Source: Shewanella marisflavi (GTDB taxonomy: Bacteria > Pseudomonadota > Gammaproteobacteria > Enterobacterales > Shewanellaceae). Taken from it: 64,000 nt of DNA. The stretch is from assembly GCF_023283925.1 (NCBI RefSeq), contig NZ_JAKIKX010000004.1, forward strand, positions 124,001 through 188,000, written 5' to 3'. Shown piece by piece: positions 1 to 8,896 of the stretch. The position numbers and the translations under genes are program-made. Each line of letters starts with the position of its first letter. Position 1 is the stretch's first letter. Below the pieces are notes generated by a model. It was given only the letters and a program-made list of their open reading frames with translations, was not told the DNA's origin and did no database searches.

Positions 1-834
1 CAGAGTCACCAGAGGACGGTTGTCTGTGTGACCACCTGAGTCAGCCTCGGCGGTGATATCATCCGCCATGGGCACCAGTTGAGCCATCGCCATCTGATCA
101 TGGGTGATCAGGCCTTCATCGACCAGCTTTTGCAGCATCTTGACGGGCGCAGGTTGCATAAACTTCTCGGCGACTTCGGTGCGGCTCACCTTGGCAATCA
201 CCTTGTTGCCGATAATGACGTGACCGTTGGCGTCGCGGTTCAGGCCAGCGGCGCGGTAGTAAACGATTTGCGGCGTCAGTCCCAGAAAGGCCGAGGCTTC
301 TACTGTGCGTACCTTGTGTTTAAGGAAGAGCTCGACACTGCCGCGCTCGAGCGCGGGCTCGCTGGGGCTGTGGATCAGGTTAAACATGTAGGGGCCATTA
401 GGTAGCGCGGTTTGGATACGCTCGATTGCCTGCTCGACCCGGCTTGGGATCAAACCTGCCGCGCCAAAGGAGCATAAGATCCCCGCCTTGCCCAGAGCGA
501 TCACTAACTCTTCCGATGAGATGCCGTTGGCCATGGCGCCGGCGTAGTAGGCGTATTTGACGCCGTGAACCCGGCGGAAGTTGCTGTCGCCCAGGCTCTC
601 TGTGCCCAGTGCCGGGGTGAAGGCGCTGACTGGGTGACCTGTGGCCTGCTCGCCGGTCGCCAGGCTGGCCTCTGTGGCGATACCTACGCCTTGGTCGCCA
701 TCGTTGATCACATAGCAGGCGCGGCTGAAATCTTTAAGCTGGCTCGCCATGGTGGCGCTGTCAAAGCTTATCTTGCTGTCGCTTACCTGCCATGGCCAAG
801 GTGAAAGCTGCTCGTTTGCGGTAGTTGGATTCAT
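1..834 (-). CDS. pfaD: PfaD, enoyl reductase subunit of polyunsaturated fatty acid synthase (3' end cut by window edge)
   Basis: Translation from the ATG at 834 gives a protein beginning MNPTTANEQLSPWPWQ and continuing as a PfaD-type FMN-dependent enoyl reductase of the nitronate monooxygenase-like TIM-barrel family. About 278 codons are visible; family members are about 540 residues, so roughly the C-terminal half lies outside the window. In the Pfa pathway it reduces the trans-2-enoyl intermediates on the ACPs of PfaA and acts in trans as a separate cytoplasmic subunit. Segments such as YAYYAGAMANGISSEELV and GKAGILCSFGAAG fit the FMN-binding barrel start. It is downstream of pfaC on the same strand, but a 122-nt gap separates them, unlike the overlaps among pfaR-A-B-C. 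The Shine-Dalgarno is modest (AAGG about 10 nt upstream). Confidence 0.95.
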   Translation of the reverse strand, partial: MNPTTANEQLSPWPWQVSDSKISFDSATMASQLKDFSRACYVINDGDQGVGIATEASLATGEQATGHPVSAFTPALGTESLGDSNFRRVHGVKYAYYAGAMANGISSEELVIALGKAGILCSFGAAGLIPSRVEQAIERIQTALPNGPYMFNLIHSPSEPALERGSVELFLKHKVRTVEASAFLGLTPQIVYYRAAGLNRDANGHVIIGNKVIAKVSRTEVAEKFMQPAPVKMLQKLVDEGLITHDQMAMAQLVPMADDITAEADSGGHTDNRPLVTL

Positions 835-956
835 TTAAACAAGAACCTTATTTTATGATGGCCGACTTAGGCAGTGCCTTGCACCTCTCCTAAGCCAGCC
901 GCTTTTATTATGATTATTGGCTGAGCCGGATATCGGTCCGCTCAGTATCCCCTTAA

Positions 957-3900
957 TTACTGCGCTTCTTCGATGCAGATTGCGATGTCGGTGATCTCGT
1001 AGATCCGCAGGCCATCCTTGCTCAGGCTGGCATTACCTGTGATCACTCTCTTACCGGCTTCCTCTTTAATCGAGGTGATGCTGACATCCATCGACATCTG
1101 CTTGTTCAGTGGGTTTATCTGACCACGATACTTCCACTTGATATTGGAGAGGATCTGACCAAATTTCGGGTTGGTAAACCCGGCGCCCAAGTCTTTGCTG
1201 ATGGCATAAGTCTGCATGGTTTCTATGATAGCTTCAACGCCTAATGAACCAGGCATCACAGGATCCTGATGGAAGTGGAACTGGAAGAACCAATCGCTAG
1301 GATCTATGGTGCGCTCGGCGTAGAGATAGCCCTGGCCGTGGGTGCCTCCGTTATCGACAATCTCGACGCTGTCGATAAAGTTCAGCTGACCGCCTGCCAG
1401 ACGATAGTGGGGCTGACCTGTCGGCGCATTGAAGTGACGACTCTGTTTATCCAGCAGGTTGACCTTGATATCTGGTGCTATCCCCTTGGCCTGATGCCAA
1501 GGCTGAGTGACCTTACCATTGTCTAATCCCAGCTGATCTTTAAGCGCCTCGGCCTTGAAATAACCAAACACAGCTGTGCCACGATAGAAGGGTTCACCAT
1601 CTGTGCTCAGCTCGAAGCTAAAGCTCTGAATGATGTTGGTGCCAGCCATCACGGTTGAGAGCAGGCGCGAGTCGTTGACGATCGTCTTGCCGCGAAGATC
1701 CACCTGACGCAGCAGTTCGCCACTACCGTCTAAGTTGCGGAAGAAGAGCTCGAGACCAGGGAAACCGAGTGTGGTGCCCATGTAGCCCGAGATAAAGCCG
1801 TTTGGCTGCAGGGCGATCTCCATCATCACAGAGTAGGGCATCAGCGCCTGATGGCTGTTGTTATCGAAATACCAGGCATCCTTGGGGACCTCATATTCGG
1901 CAATACAGCTGGCAGGGCGCTTGAAGTCGCCGCGCTGGCCGTTAACCTCTATCACACGCGTGGTGAGCTGCAGATCACCACAAGGAGTGCGCGGCGGGAT
2001 CATGCCGCGGTAGATGGCAAACTCTGGACCGAAGCATTTTTCGATATCGCCGGTGGCAAACTCGAACAGATGATACGGCGTAAAAGGCACTGTATCTGGT
2101 ACCCGGTTCGGGTAGTCAGGGATGACAGGCGCCTCCACATGCGTTAGCGGGATCACGCCCTTGTTAGGGGCGGCGTTGAGATCGGGGATCTGAGCCATCA
2201 GCGGTGCATTAGTCATCAGCGGAGCATTAGTCATCAGCGGGGCATTGGCTGATGCACCTTGACCGCTTTTGGCCTGTGAAGCGCCTTGCTTCGTCTCGAG
2301 AGCTGGGTAGCGGGTGCACTCAGATTCTTCTTTGATCATTACCCCCAGATTCTGGAAGTCCACCACCACCTTGCCATCAAGCAAGATATCGATATTCGCC
2401 TTGGCGTATGGGCGTGGGCTAAAGCCTATCTCGGTCACTTCCATACGGTAGGTGAGACGGGCCGATTGCGGCAGCACCTGACCACGGCAACGTACCTTCT
2501 GCGAGGCATTTTCCAGTGGCTGGAAACGACCATTTTGGGTTTGGGTGTGCATGCCAAGGTGCAGCATGTAGAACTGCAGTAACTGGCCACAACCTTCGGC
2601 CATCAGTGAGCCGGCCATCACCTGGTCACCCTTGAAGTGACAAGGGAAGTACCAGTGGTTAGGCTCGAGCTGCTTATGGCCTTCGACCAGTCCAAGGCCC
2701 CAGGCGCCGCCGTTTCGTTCTACCTTACTGACCTCTTCGATCATCAAGAACTTCTCGGAGGCGAAGCAGAGTGAGGGTTGCGCCGGGCCTGCGTGGGATG
2801 GACCGAAACAGCCTTGAATATCGGCCGACAAGAGTTTATGGATCGCAGCATAATCAAATTGGCTGCGCGGACAGTCCAGGAGTGGATTAAAGGTCTGCTT
2901 AGCGGCGCGGCTGCGAGCCAGCAGCTCCTCTTCGGTGCGGATCACCCCTTTGCCGTCAGCCAGCTCGGCGTCGGTGAAGAAGCCAGCGCAGCCGCCATCC
3001 ATCTTGAGGATCATGGTATCGCCAACGAAACATTCGTAGGAGAAGAAGAACAGCAGGGTATCGCCATTTCGGGCGAAGTTGTTGATCTTAATTTCATACC
3101 TTAGGGTATCGCCGCCACGGGGTAGGTCCCCTAAGAAGGTGAGGGTACAGTCAAGCAGGCGATAGACTCGCTCGCCCTTGTTCTCGAAGTCTATGCCCAG
3201 GTAGCTAATTAGCATGAGGTCACACTGACCCGATTCCACCGCGACCGCCCAAGGGATCTGACCATCGACCAGGTAGGGGGCATCCACTGGAATGTCGTAT
3301 TCCGTGGTCATGGTGCTGGGCTTATATTCGCCCAGTTTGGCATCAAGCTCTGTGACCCGTGATACTAGCAGATAATCTGTGGTGGGCAGGCGCACACGGC
3401 GTGAATAACTGTCGATGACGTCATACTCTGGGCCGAATACTTTGGCAATATCGCCCTCGGCGTATTCCACCAGATCATGGTAGTCCCAGATGCAGGGCTT
3501 ATGGGCTGGAACTGGCGCGCGGTAGGGCGAGACCAGATCATGCCTTGGCCTGAGTGGCATCTGGGTGACGCTTGAGGCCGCAGTTGACGCCGATGGGCTA
3601 TCTATGGCTTGGGCCAGTTGCTGCTTAAGCAGCAGATCGGCCACTTTCAGGCCTGATTCACGGCTCTTGAGGAAAGCGAGATGGGCCTGACGGGCCTTTT
3701 GTTGATTGTCATGAAAGGCGCTGAGATCAGGGTTGCTGATCGGTGAGCCTGGTGGCTGAGCTGAATGCTGGGTCATAGTGGGTAAGTTACCTGTTGCATC
3801 GCCTGTCATCGACGGCGTGGCAAACTGTGATTCTTGAGTCGTGTTCGAATTAACCTGGCCTAAATAGCTTATAAGCTTGGCCACTTTTTTCGGTTTAGTC

Positions 3901-6761
3901 TGAACTTGTCCATTGGCCGCGGCCAACTTATCTTGCAGCGCTGACAGTTGCGTCAGCGGCTGGGTCAGTATGTGGTCTATGATGCCGCGTCCACCCAGGG
4001 TGACCCGCTTGATCAGGCTACGCCCCTCATGGGTGGTGAGATCCTGGTCTAGCCTTTGGGTCAGCGCGCTGCGTTGGGTATGGGTTTGAGTAAGGTGCAC
4101 CAATGCGCTCTGATCTTCGCTGAAGTTGGCGACCAGGGCATTGTCCGCGTTTTCTTGTGTCATGCGCAGCAGTGTGGCGATAAGGCTGGTCATGCCGGCG
4201 GCGGCAAAGCTGTGGCCCAGTTGTTGGTCGCTCTGCACCAGACGAGCCTGCGCCGTAGGCAGCTCTGCCATCAGTTGTTGGGGCTGATGCTGGCTGCAAG
4301 GCGCCACACTCATTTCGACCAGTGAGATCTGATCGGCATCTGTGCCATTGAGAGTCAATAGCTCATCGCACAGGCGCGCTAATTGATGCTGAGGACCAAA
4401 GTTGAGGCTCTCCATCTTGCCATAGGCGCTAGCGCCACGCTGGCTTTGGTGAGATGAGGTTTCCAGCACCAGGGCGCCGGCGCCTTCCGCCAGTCGCCAG
4501 CCGTTTGGATTGCTCTGACTGGCCACAGGAGCGATAGCATTTTTCAGCATCACCTGCTCCAGGCTGCCACAGAGATCGACCGCGGCGATCACCACGGCAT
4601 CAAGCTGCTCCTGCACCATGATATTTTCCGCCACATCCAGGGCGCGGCCCACAGATTGCTCGCCAGCGGAGATGGTGAAGGCCGGACCGCTGAAGTCCCA
4701 CAGGGAGGCGATACGCGAGGCCATGATGTTGCCGATAAAGCTGGTGTATTGGTTTAGCTTGGCGGCGTCGAGCACGCTGTCCATGGCTAAGGCCTCAAGC
4801 TCGCGATACTGGCTGTCACTCAGGCTGGCGCCCATGGCATCCAGACTCTGTTTGAGCTGAGTGTGCAGGTTTACCCGGCCGCGGAACTGGTGCAGTTCCA
4901 GCTCTGTCTCCATGGCGACCAAGACGGCCACTTTTTGCCCTGGCTGTAACGCTGCGTCGCGTATCGCTTCGTCGGCGACTTTCATCAGCATCAGCTGTTG
5001 GCCGATAAGGCGGTCGTCTTCATTGGGGGGCAGTTTAAAGCGTAGAAAATCCAGCTCGAAGCTATCAACATAGGCGCCTTGGGGTGCCGAGTCGAGGCCA
5101 AATTGTGCTAGCAGTTCTGGGTGCTGATCTAACCCTTTCCAGCGCGCTGGCGGCAGGGGCACAAAGGCCTCTTGCTCTTGGCGAATACAGGTGTCGAGTG
5201 CGTTAATGCTGCCAAGAGGGCCAAGATGCGCCGCAATACCACTGATCACAAATTGCGGTGTCGAGCCGTTGTGACAAGGCGCAGTTAACTGCGGCGATGT
5301 CGCTGTGGTTGAAGGCTCGCACTCTGTGGGCGTATAGGATTCTAATAACAGATGAGCATTACAGCCGCCGAAGCCAAATACCGACACCCCGGCTAATCGC
5401 GCCGCGTTAGCGGCCTTAACTGGCCAAGGCGTCACCTGACTGGGCAGGGTATGAGCGCCAAATAGGCCATTTGGCGATTCAATGGCCTCACTGAGGTTGA
5501 TCCCCGGCGGTAACACGCCCTGGCGCATGGCGAAGATCATCTTCATGATCCCTGGCATGCCTGCGGCGGTAAGTAAATGCCCTAAGTTGGACTTGGCCGA
5601 GCCTATCATGGGCGCGCTTGCACCTTCGAGCCTAGGGGCAAAAAATTGCTCCATAGAGGCCAGCTCTACCTTGTCTCCCAGTGGGGTGCCCGTGGCATGG
5701 CATTCGATCACTTCGATATGTTTAGGATCGACGCCGCCGTCGCGATAGGCACGCTCGAAGGCCTTGACCTGCCCCTTACTGTTGGGGCTGAGCACAAACT
5801 GTCCCTTGCCGTCATTAGACAGGCCGATGCCGCTGACGATGGCGTAGATCTTATCATTATCACGCTCGGCGTCTTCGAGGCGTTTGAGTGCCAGTACCCC
5901 AGCGCCTTCTCCGGCAAACAGCCCCTTGGTATTACGATCGAAGGGGGCCGAGAAGCCATGCTCTGGGTAGGCGTGGAAGATGGAGAAGCCCATGTTGATA
6001 AAGAAAGGGTCGGCGCCGGAGACGGCGCCCGCCAACATAAGATCGGCCTTGCCTGTGTTGAGATAGTCGCAGGCCAGTTTCAGCGAATAGACTGAGCTGG
6101 CGCAGGCGGCATCCAGGCTAAGCTGAACGCGCCCAAGGCCAAGGGCATCGGCCACTAGCTTAGAGGTGTTGTGGGCAATAGCACCATTGGCAACGTCTAA
6201 GGTGGTGGTAGCGGGACTATGGGCGTTGTAGTCGCTCAGCCTGAAGTCTGGACAGGCCAGCTTCTGCTTAAGGGCTTTTTCTACCGCCTTATGGTAGAGG
6301 GGCAGAAACAGCTCATTCGATTTTGCCGTAGGGAAAGAGAGGGTGCCCATGATGATGCCGCAGCGTGATAGCTGAGGAGAGTCCAGGGCAATGCCCGCAT
6401 CGAGCAGGGCATTGCGACTGGTGTCCAGCGCCCACAGCAGACTATCGTCCATCCCCTTAAGTTGTTCGGGCGCCAGCTTATAGCCATAGGGATTAAAGTG
6501 AAAATCTTCAATATACCCGCCCTTATCACAGTAGAAGCGATCGGCCTCGCCCTGCTCGCCACGATAGTCGGCTAAGTGGGCGCCGAGCTTGTCATCGCTG
6601 AGTTGGGTGCGAGAGTCGCGTTTGTCGAGCAGGTTTTGCCAAAACTGCTTAGGGGTCTTGGCGTCCGGGTAGAGGTTTGCCAGACCCACGATGGCAATCT
6701 TGCCATGACCTCGGGTCTTGCTTGGCGCTTGTTTGGCAGAAGGCGCTTCATTTGAAGGCAT
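957..6761 (-). CDS. pfaC: PfaC, polyunsaturated fatty acid synthase subunit (KS - KS/CLF - two FabA-like DH domains)
   Basis: A 1934-residue multidomain synthase subunit of normal PfaC length. The first ketosynthase occupies about residues 20-480, with nucleophile Cys220 in DAACASS and the His motifs CHATGTPLGD and NLGHLLTAAG. A second KS-like domain (about 540-1000) has SAGEQSVG where the catalytic Cys should be, so it is a chain-length-factor-like partner. Two FabA-type hot-dog dehydratase/isomerase domains follow: DH1 near residue 1373 (CHFKGDQVMAGS) and DH2 near 1828 (FHFHQDPVMPGS). In both, the position of the FabA catalytic Asp appears as Glu (MAEG, GVEA). These FabA-like domains are thought to place the cis double bonds. 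The linker between DH1 and DH2 carries three NAPLMT-like hexapeptides from an 18-bp tandem repeat. The start overlaps the pfaB stop by 1 nt (TAATG), implying translational coupling. Confidence 0.97.
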   Translation of the reverse strand: MPSNEAPSAKQAPSKTRGHGKIAIVGLANLYPDAKTPKQFWQNLLDKRDSRTQLSDDKLGAHLADYRGEQGEADRFYCDKGGYIEDFHFNPYGYKLAPEQLKGMDDSLLWALDTSRNALLDAGIALDSPQLSRCGIIMGTLSFPTAKSNELFLPLYHKAVEKALKQKLACPDFRLSDYNAHSPATTTLDVANGAIAHNTSKLVADALGLGRVQLSLDAACASSVYSLKLACDYLNTGKADLMLAGAVSGADPFFINMGFSIFHAYPEHGFSAPFDRNTKGLFAGEGAGVLALKRLEDAERDNDKIYAIVSGIGLSNDGKGQFVLSPNSKGQVKAFERAYRDGGVDPKHIEVIECHATGTPLGDKVELASMEQFFAPRLEGASAPMIGSAKSNLGHLLTAAGMPGIMKMIFAMRQGVLPPGINLSEAIESPNGLFGAHTLPSQVTPWPVKAANAARLAGVSVFGFGGCNAHLLLESYTPTECEPSTTATSPQLTAPCHNGSTPQFVISGIAAHLGPLGSINALDTCIRQEQEAFVPLPPARWKGLDQHPELLAQFGLDSAPQGAYVDSFELDFLRFKLPPNEDDRLIGQQLMLMKVADEAIRDAALQPGQKVAVLVAMETELELHQFRGRVNLHTQLKQSLDAMGASLSDSQYRELEALAMDSVLDAAKLNQYTSFIGNIMASRIASLWDFSGPAFTISAGEQSVGRALDVAENIMVQEQLDAVVIAAVDLCGSLEQVMLKNAIAPVASQSNPNGWRLAEGAGALVLETSSHQSQRGASAYGKMESLNFGPQHQLARLCDELLTLNGTDADQISLVEMSVAPCSQHQPQQLMAELPTAQARLVQSDQQLGHSFAAAGMTSLIATLLRMTQENADNALVANFSEDQSALVHLTQTHTQRSALTQRLDQDLTTHEGRSLIKRVTLGGRGIIDHILTQPLTQLSALQDKLAAANGQVQTKPKKVAKLISYLGQVNSNTTQESQFATPSMTGDATGNLPTMTQHSAQPPGSPISNPDLSAFHDNQQKARQAHLAFLKSRESGLKVADLLLKQQLAQAIDSPSASTAASSVTQMPLRPRHDLVSPYRAPVPAHKPCIWDYHDLVEYAEGDIAKVFGPEYDVIDSYSRRVRLPTTDYLLVSRVTELDAKLGEYKPSTMTTEYDIPVDAPYLVDGQIPWAVAVESGQCDLMLISYLGIDFENKGERVYRLLDCTLTFLGDLPRGGDTLRYEIKINNFARNGDTLLFFFSYECFVGDTMILKMDGGCAGFFTDAELADGKGVIRTEEELLARSRAAKQTFNPLLDCPRSQFDYAAIHKLLSADIQGCFGPSHAGPAQPSLCFASEKFLMIEEVSKVERNGGAWGLGLVEGHKQLEPNHWYFPCHFKGDQVMAGSLMAEGCGQLLQFYMLHLGMHTQTQNGRFQPLENASQKVRCRGQVLPQSARLTYRMEVTEIGFSPRPYAKANIDILLDGKVVVDFQNLGVMIKEESECTRYPALETKQGASQAKSGQGASANAPLMTNAPLMTNAPLMAQIPDLNAAPNKGVIPLTHVEAPVIPDYPNRVPDTVPFTPYHLFEFATGDIEKCFGPEFAIYRGMIPPRTPCGDLQLTTRVIEVNGQRGDFKRPASCIAEYEVPKDAWYFDNNSHQALMPYSVMMEIALQPNGFISGYMGTTLGFPGLELFFRNLDGSGELLRQVDLRGKTIVNDSRLLSTVMAGTNIIQSFSFELSTDGEPFYRGTAVFGYFKAEALKDQLGLDNGKVTQPWHQAKGIAPDIKVNLLDKQSRHFNAPTGQPHYRLAGGQLNFIDSVEIVDNGGTHGQGYLYAERTIDPSDWFFQFHFHQDPVMPGSLGVEAIIETMQTYAISKDLGAGFTNPKFGQILSNIKWKYRGQINPLNKQMSMDVSITSIKEEAGKRVITGNASLSKDGLRIYEITDIAICIEEAQ
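2196..2249. repeat. 18-bp tandem repeat (3 copies) inside pfaC
   Basis: Three consecutive 18-bp units start at 2196, 2214 and 2232. They share CATCAGCGG.GCATT.G. and differ at one to a few bases. They encode three NAPLM-type hexapeptides in the linker between the two dehydratase domains. The length is a multiple of three, so copy-number change would lengthen or shorten the linker without a frameshift. Confidence 0.9.
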
Positions 6762-8896
6762 TAGACTTCCTCTTGAAATAGGGTATTGGCGAGCGGTGGC
6801 TCACCTTGAGCGCTGCGCTGTTGCAGCTTAGCCAGTTCACGCTTGAGTCCCAGTTGCAGCACAGTGAGGCTGACGGGAACTCTGTGGCTGATCAGTGTGC
6901 CCAAGGCTTTGAGCAGGGTGATCACCTCGTTTGCGCCGCGGGCATTGACCGGCACGCTGACGTGGGGTGTCTCGCTGGCTTTTAGAATTTTATCTATCAG
7001 GGTGCAGTTTTGTCTGTCGGCACCGACCTCGACAAATAGCGCAGCCCCCTGATGGGTTGCGCTCTGGATGAGCGACTCAAAATCGAGGCGATGGCAGAAG
7101 GTCTTGGCTATCGAGGTCGCGATAGCTTCGGCACTCAGGGCCTGAGTCTCGTTGACGGCGCCATCTTGGCCATCGATGAGGCTGGCGGCGCTGATAAATT
7201 TGACCGGATGCTCGGCGGCTTCGGCCATGAGAGCTTGATGATAGAAGGCCTGCACCTGCGACTGCAGGCTTAAGGCCGGTGGCGTATGCATGGCGGTCAC
7301 TCGATTGGCGGCTATGCCACGCTTACCCAGTTCTTGTAACAGGGCCTGGCAACTGGCCTGACAGCCAGCGATCACGCAGGTATCCCCCTGAGTGATGGCA
7401 AGATAGGCTCTGGGGTAACGCTGCAGCAAAGGCTGAATATCATCGCCTTGGCATCGCACCAGAAAACTGTTCCATTCGAGAGGGTCGTTCTCTGACAGTT
7501 GCCAGTGACGACGAACCGCCTTGAGCGGACCTGAGATCTCCTCGGTAAACAGGGGATCGCTCAGGGTCTTATCGATCAAGCTATGGGGATCTTGCCACAC
7601 ATCCAGGCTGGCCCACATGGCGGCTTCACCCATGGAGTAACCCAGGGCAAAGTGAGGCTGCACTGCAAATTCATCCACCAAGAGCTTGGTCAGCAGGTAG
7701 CTGGCGCCCACACCGGCAATAGCCATCTTGCTTAGAGGCATCTGCTGAGTGCCGGCCTTATCATCTTGATAGATCATATCGGCCTGCAGCATCGCCTTGA
7801 GATCTCCTTGCTGCTGCAAGCGGCTAAACAGGGCCGGAAAGTAGCTGTGCAGCTCATGCAGCATATCTGGGTAGATGGTGCCAACGCCGGGATAAACGAA
7901 GGCCAGCTTGGCCTGACCCAGCGGCGCGGCGCTGAAATAGCTACCCGATGGCGTACGGTATTCCCCTTTCTCCTTACAGACCTTGGCCAGCGCCTGGCTC
8001 ATGGCGGTGATCTCCTGCCCAAGCGCCTCGATACTTATGGCCTGTAAACAGATCACAAAACGTGTCGGGCCGCTGGTGACAAAGGCATCGAGATTTTGCT
8101 GCATCAGCTCAATGATCGCCATCTCCCGCACTAAGGGCTGGGTCTGTGATAAGGCGAGCTTATCCAAGGCCGCCGCCAGGGCCCATAGACCTTGGTTGAG
8201 CGCGGCTTCACTGCTACCGGGTAGCAGAAAGAACAGCTGGCTGGCCGATAGTAGCGAACGCGCCTTGAGCCGGCCTGTGCCTTGTGTCAGCACCATGGCC
8301 AGATGAGTTTGCGCTTTCCCTTGCTGAGGCTGGGTATTCTCCAGGGCAAGCGTCGCCACTCGCCCTTGATAGGGCTCGGTAAACCAATAGTGACGCCGGG
8401 TATCTGAACGTCTAATGGTTCGCTGTGCAATATCAGCGATCAGGCGACACAAGGCGTCGAAGCCCTTGTTCATGTCATTGATATGCACTCTGCATTGAAC
8501 ACTATCCGGTTGGCGTTTGGCCTGTGCCAGCGCGCCTTGCAGTGCACTGCTCTGGTTTTGACCATATTGCAGCGCCGCCAGATGGGCATGAGGGTGCAGC
8601 TTGTGCTGCGCCGCCTTGAGCGCTGGCATCAGCAGCAATGTTTGCTGGGCGCCTTGCAGGCAAACCAGATCGCCTGTGGCGACCCTGCTCACTGCCTGCT
8701 CTAGCGTCTGAGCCAGCTTATTCTCAGTAAGGTCTGTCTCAGTTTGGTCTACTTGCAGCTCGCGAACTGGCTGATTGGCTAAGGTATCGGGCAAGGCTGC
8801 ATCTTTTGGCAACAGCAAGAGGGCGACCCGCAGTGGGGTCGCGCCTTCGCTGTTAGCGTTAGCATTGCTTACCTTTTGGCCAAACTCCTGGGTCAC
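6761..8896 (-). CDS. pfaB: PfaB, acyltransferase subunit of polyunsaturated fatty acid synthase
   Basis: A 711-residue protein with a degenerate KS-like N-terminal part (about 1-330) and an acyltransferase domain (about 330-640). The AT entry motif reads FVYPGVGTIYPDM and the nucleophile elbow is GYSMGEAA around residue 420, a Tyr variant of the usual GHSxG that I know from PfaB proteins. Family work links the PfaB acyltransferase to the choice of final product (EPA versus DHA); that role is established for the family and not readable here. It is encoded between pfaA (4-nt ATGA overlap at 8893-8896) and pfaC (1-nt overlap), so the three large subunits should be made from one mRNA with coupled translation. 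Confidence 0.95.
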   Translation of the reverse strand: MTQEFGQKVSNANANSEGATPLRVALLLLPKDAALPDTLANQPVRELQVDQTETDLTENKLAQTLEQAVSRVATGDLVCLQGAQQTLLLMPALKAAQHKLHPHAHLAALQYGQNQSSALQGALAQAKRQPDSVQCRVHINDMNKGFDALCRLIADIAQRTIRRSDTRRHYWFTEPYQGRVATLALENTQPQQGKAQTHLAMVLTQGTGRLKARSLLSASQLFFLLPGSSEAALNQGLWALAAALDKLALSQTQPLVREMAIIELMQQNLDAFVTSGPTRFVICLQAISIEALGQEITAMSQALAKVCKEKGEYRTPSGSYFSAAPLGQAKLAFVYPGVGTIYPDMLHELHSYFPALFSRLQQQGDLKAMLQADMIYQDDKAGTQQMPLSKMAIAGVGASYLLTKLLVDEFAVQPHFALGYSMGEAAMWASLDVWQDPHSLIDKTLSDPLFTEEISGPLKAVRRHWQLSENDPLEWNSFLVRCQGDDIQPLLQRYPRAYLAITQGDTCVIAGCQASCQALLQELGKRGIAANRVTAMHTPPALSLQSQVQAFYHQALMAEAAEHPVKFISAASLIDGQDGAVNETQALSAEAIATSIAKTFCHRLDFESLIQSATHQGAALFVEVGADRQNCTLIDKILKASETPHVSVPVNARGANEVITLLKALGTLISHRVPVSLTVLQLGLKRELAKLQQRSAQGEPPLANTLFQEEV

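Noticed and set aside
5646..6095. A 149-codon plus-strand frame within pfaC
   Set aside because: It is antisense to the conserved first ketosynthase domain and has no domain, ribosome site or family resemblance.
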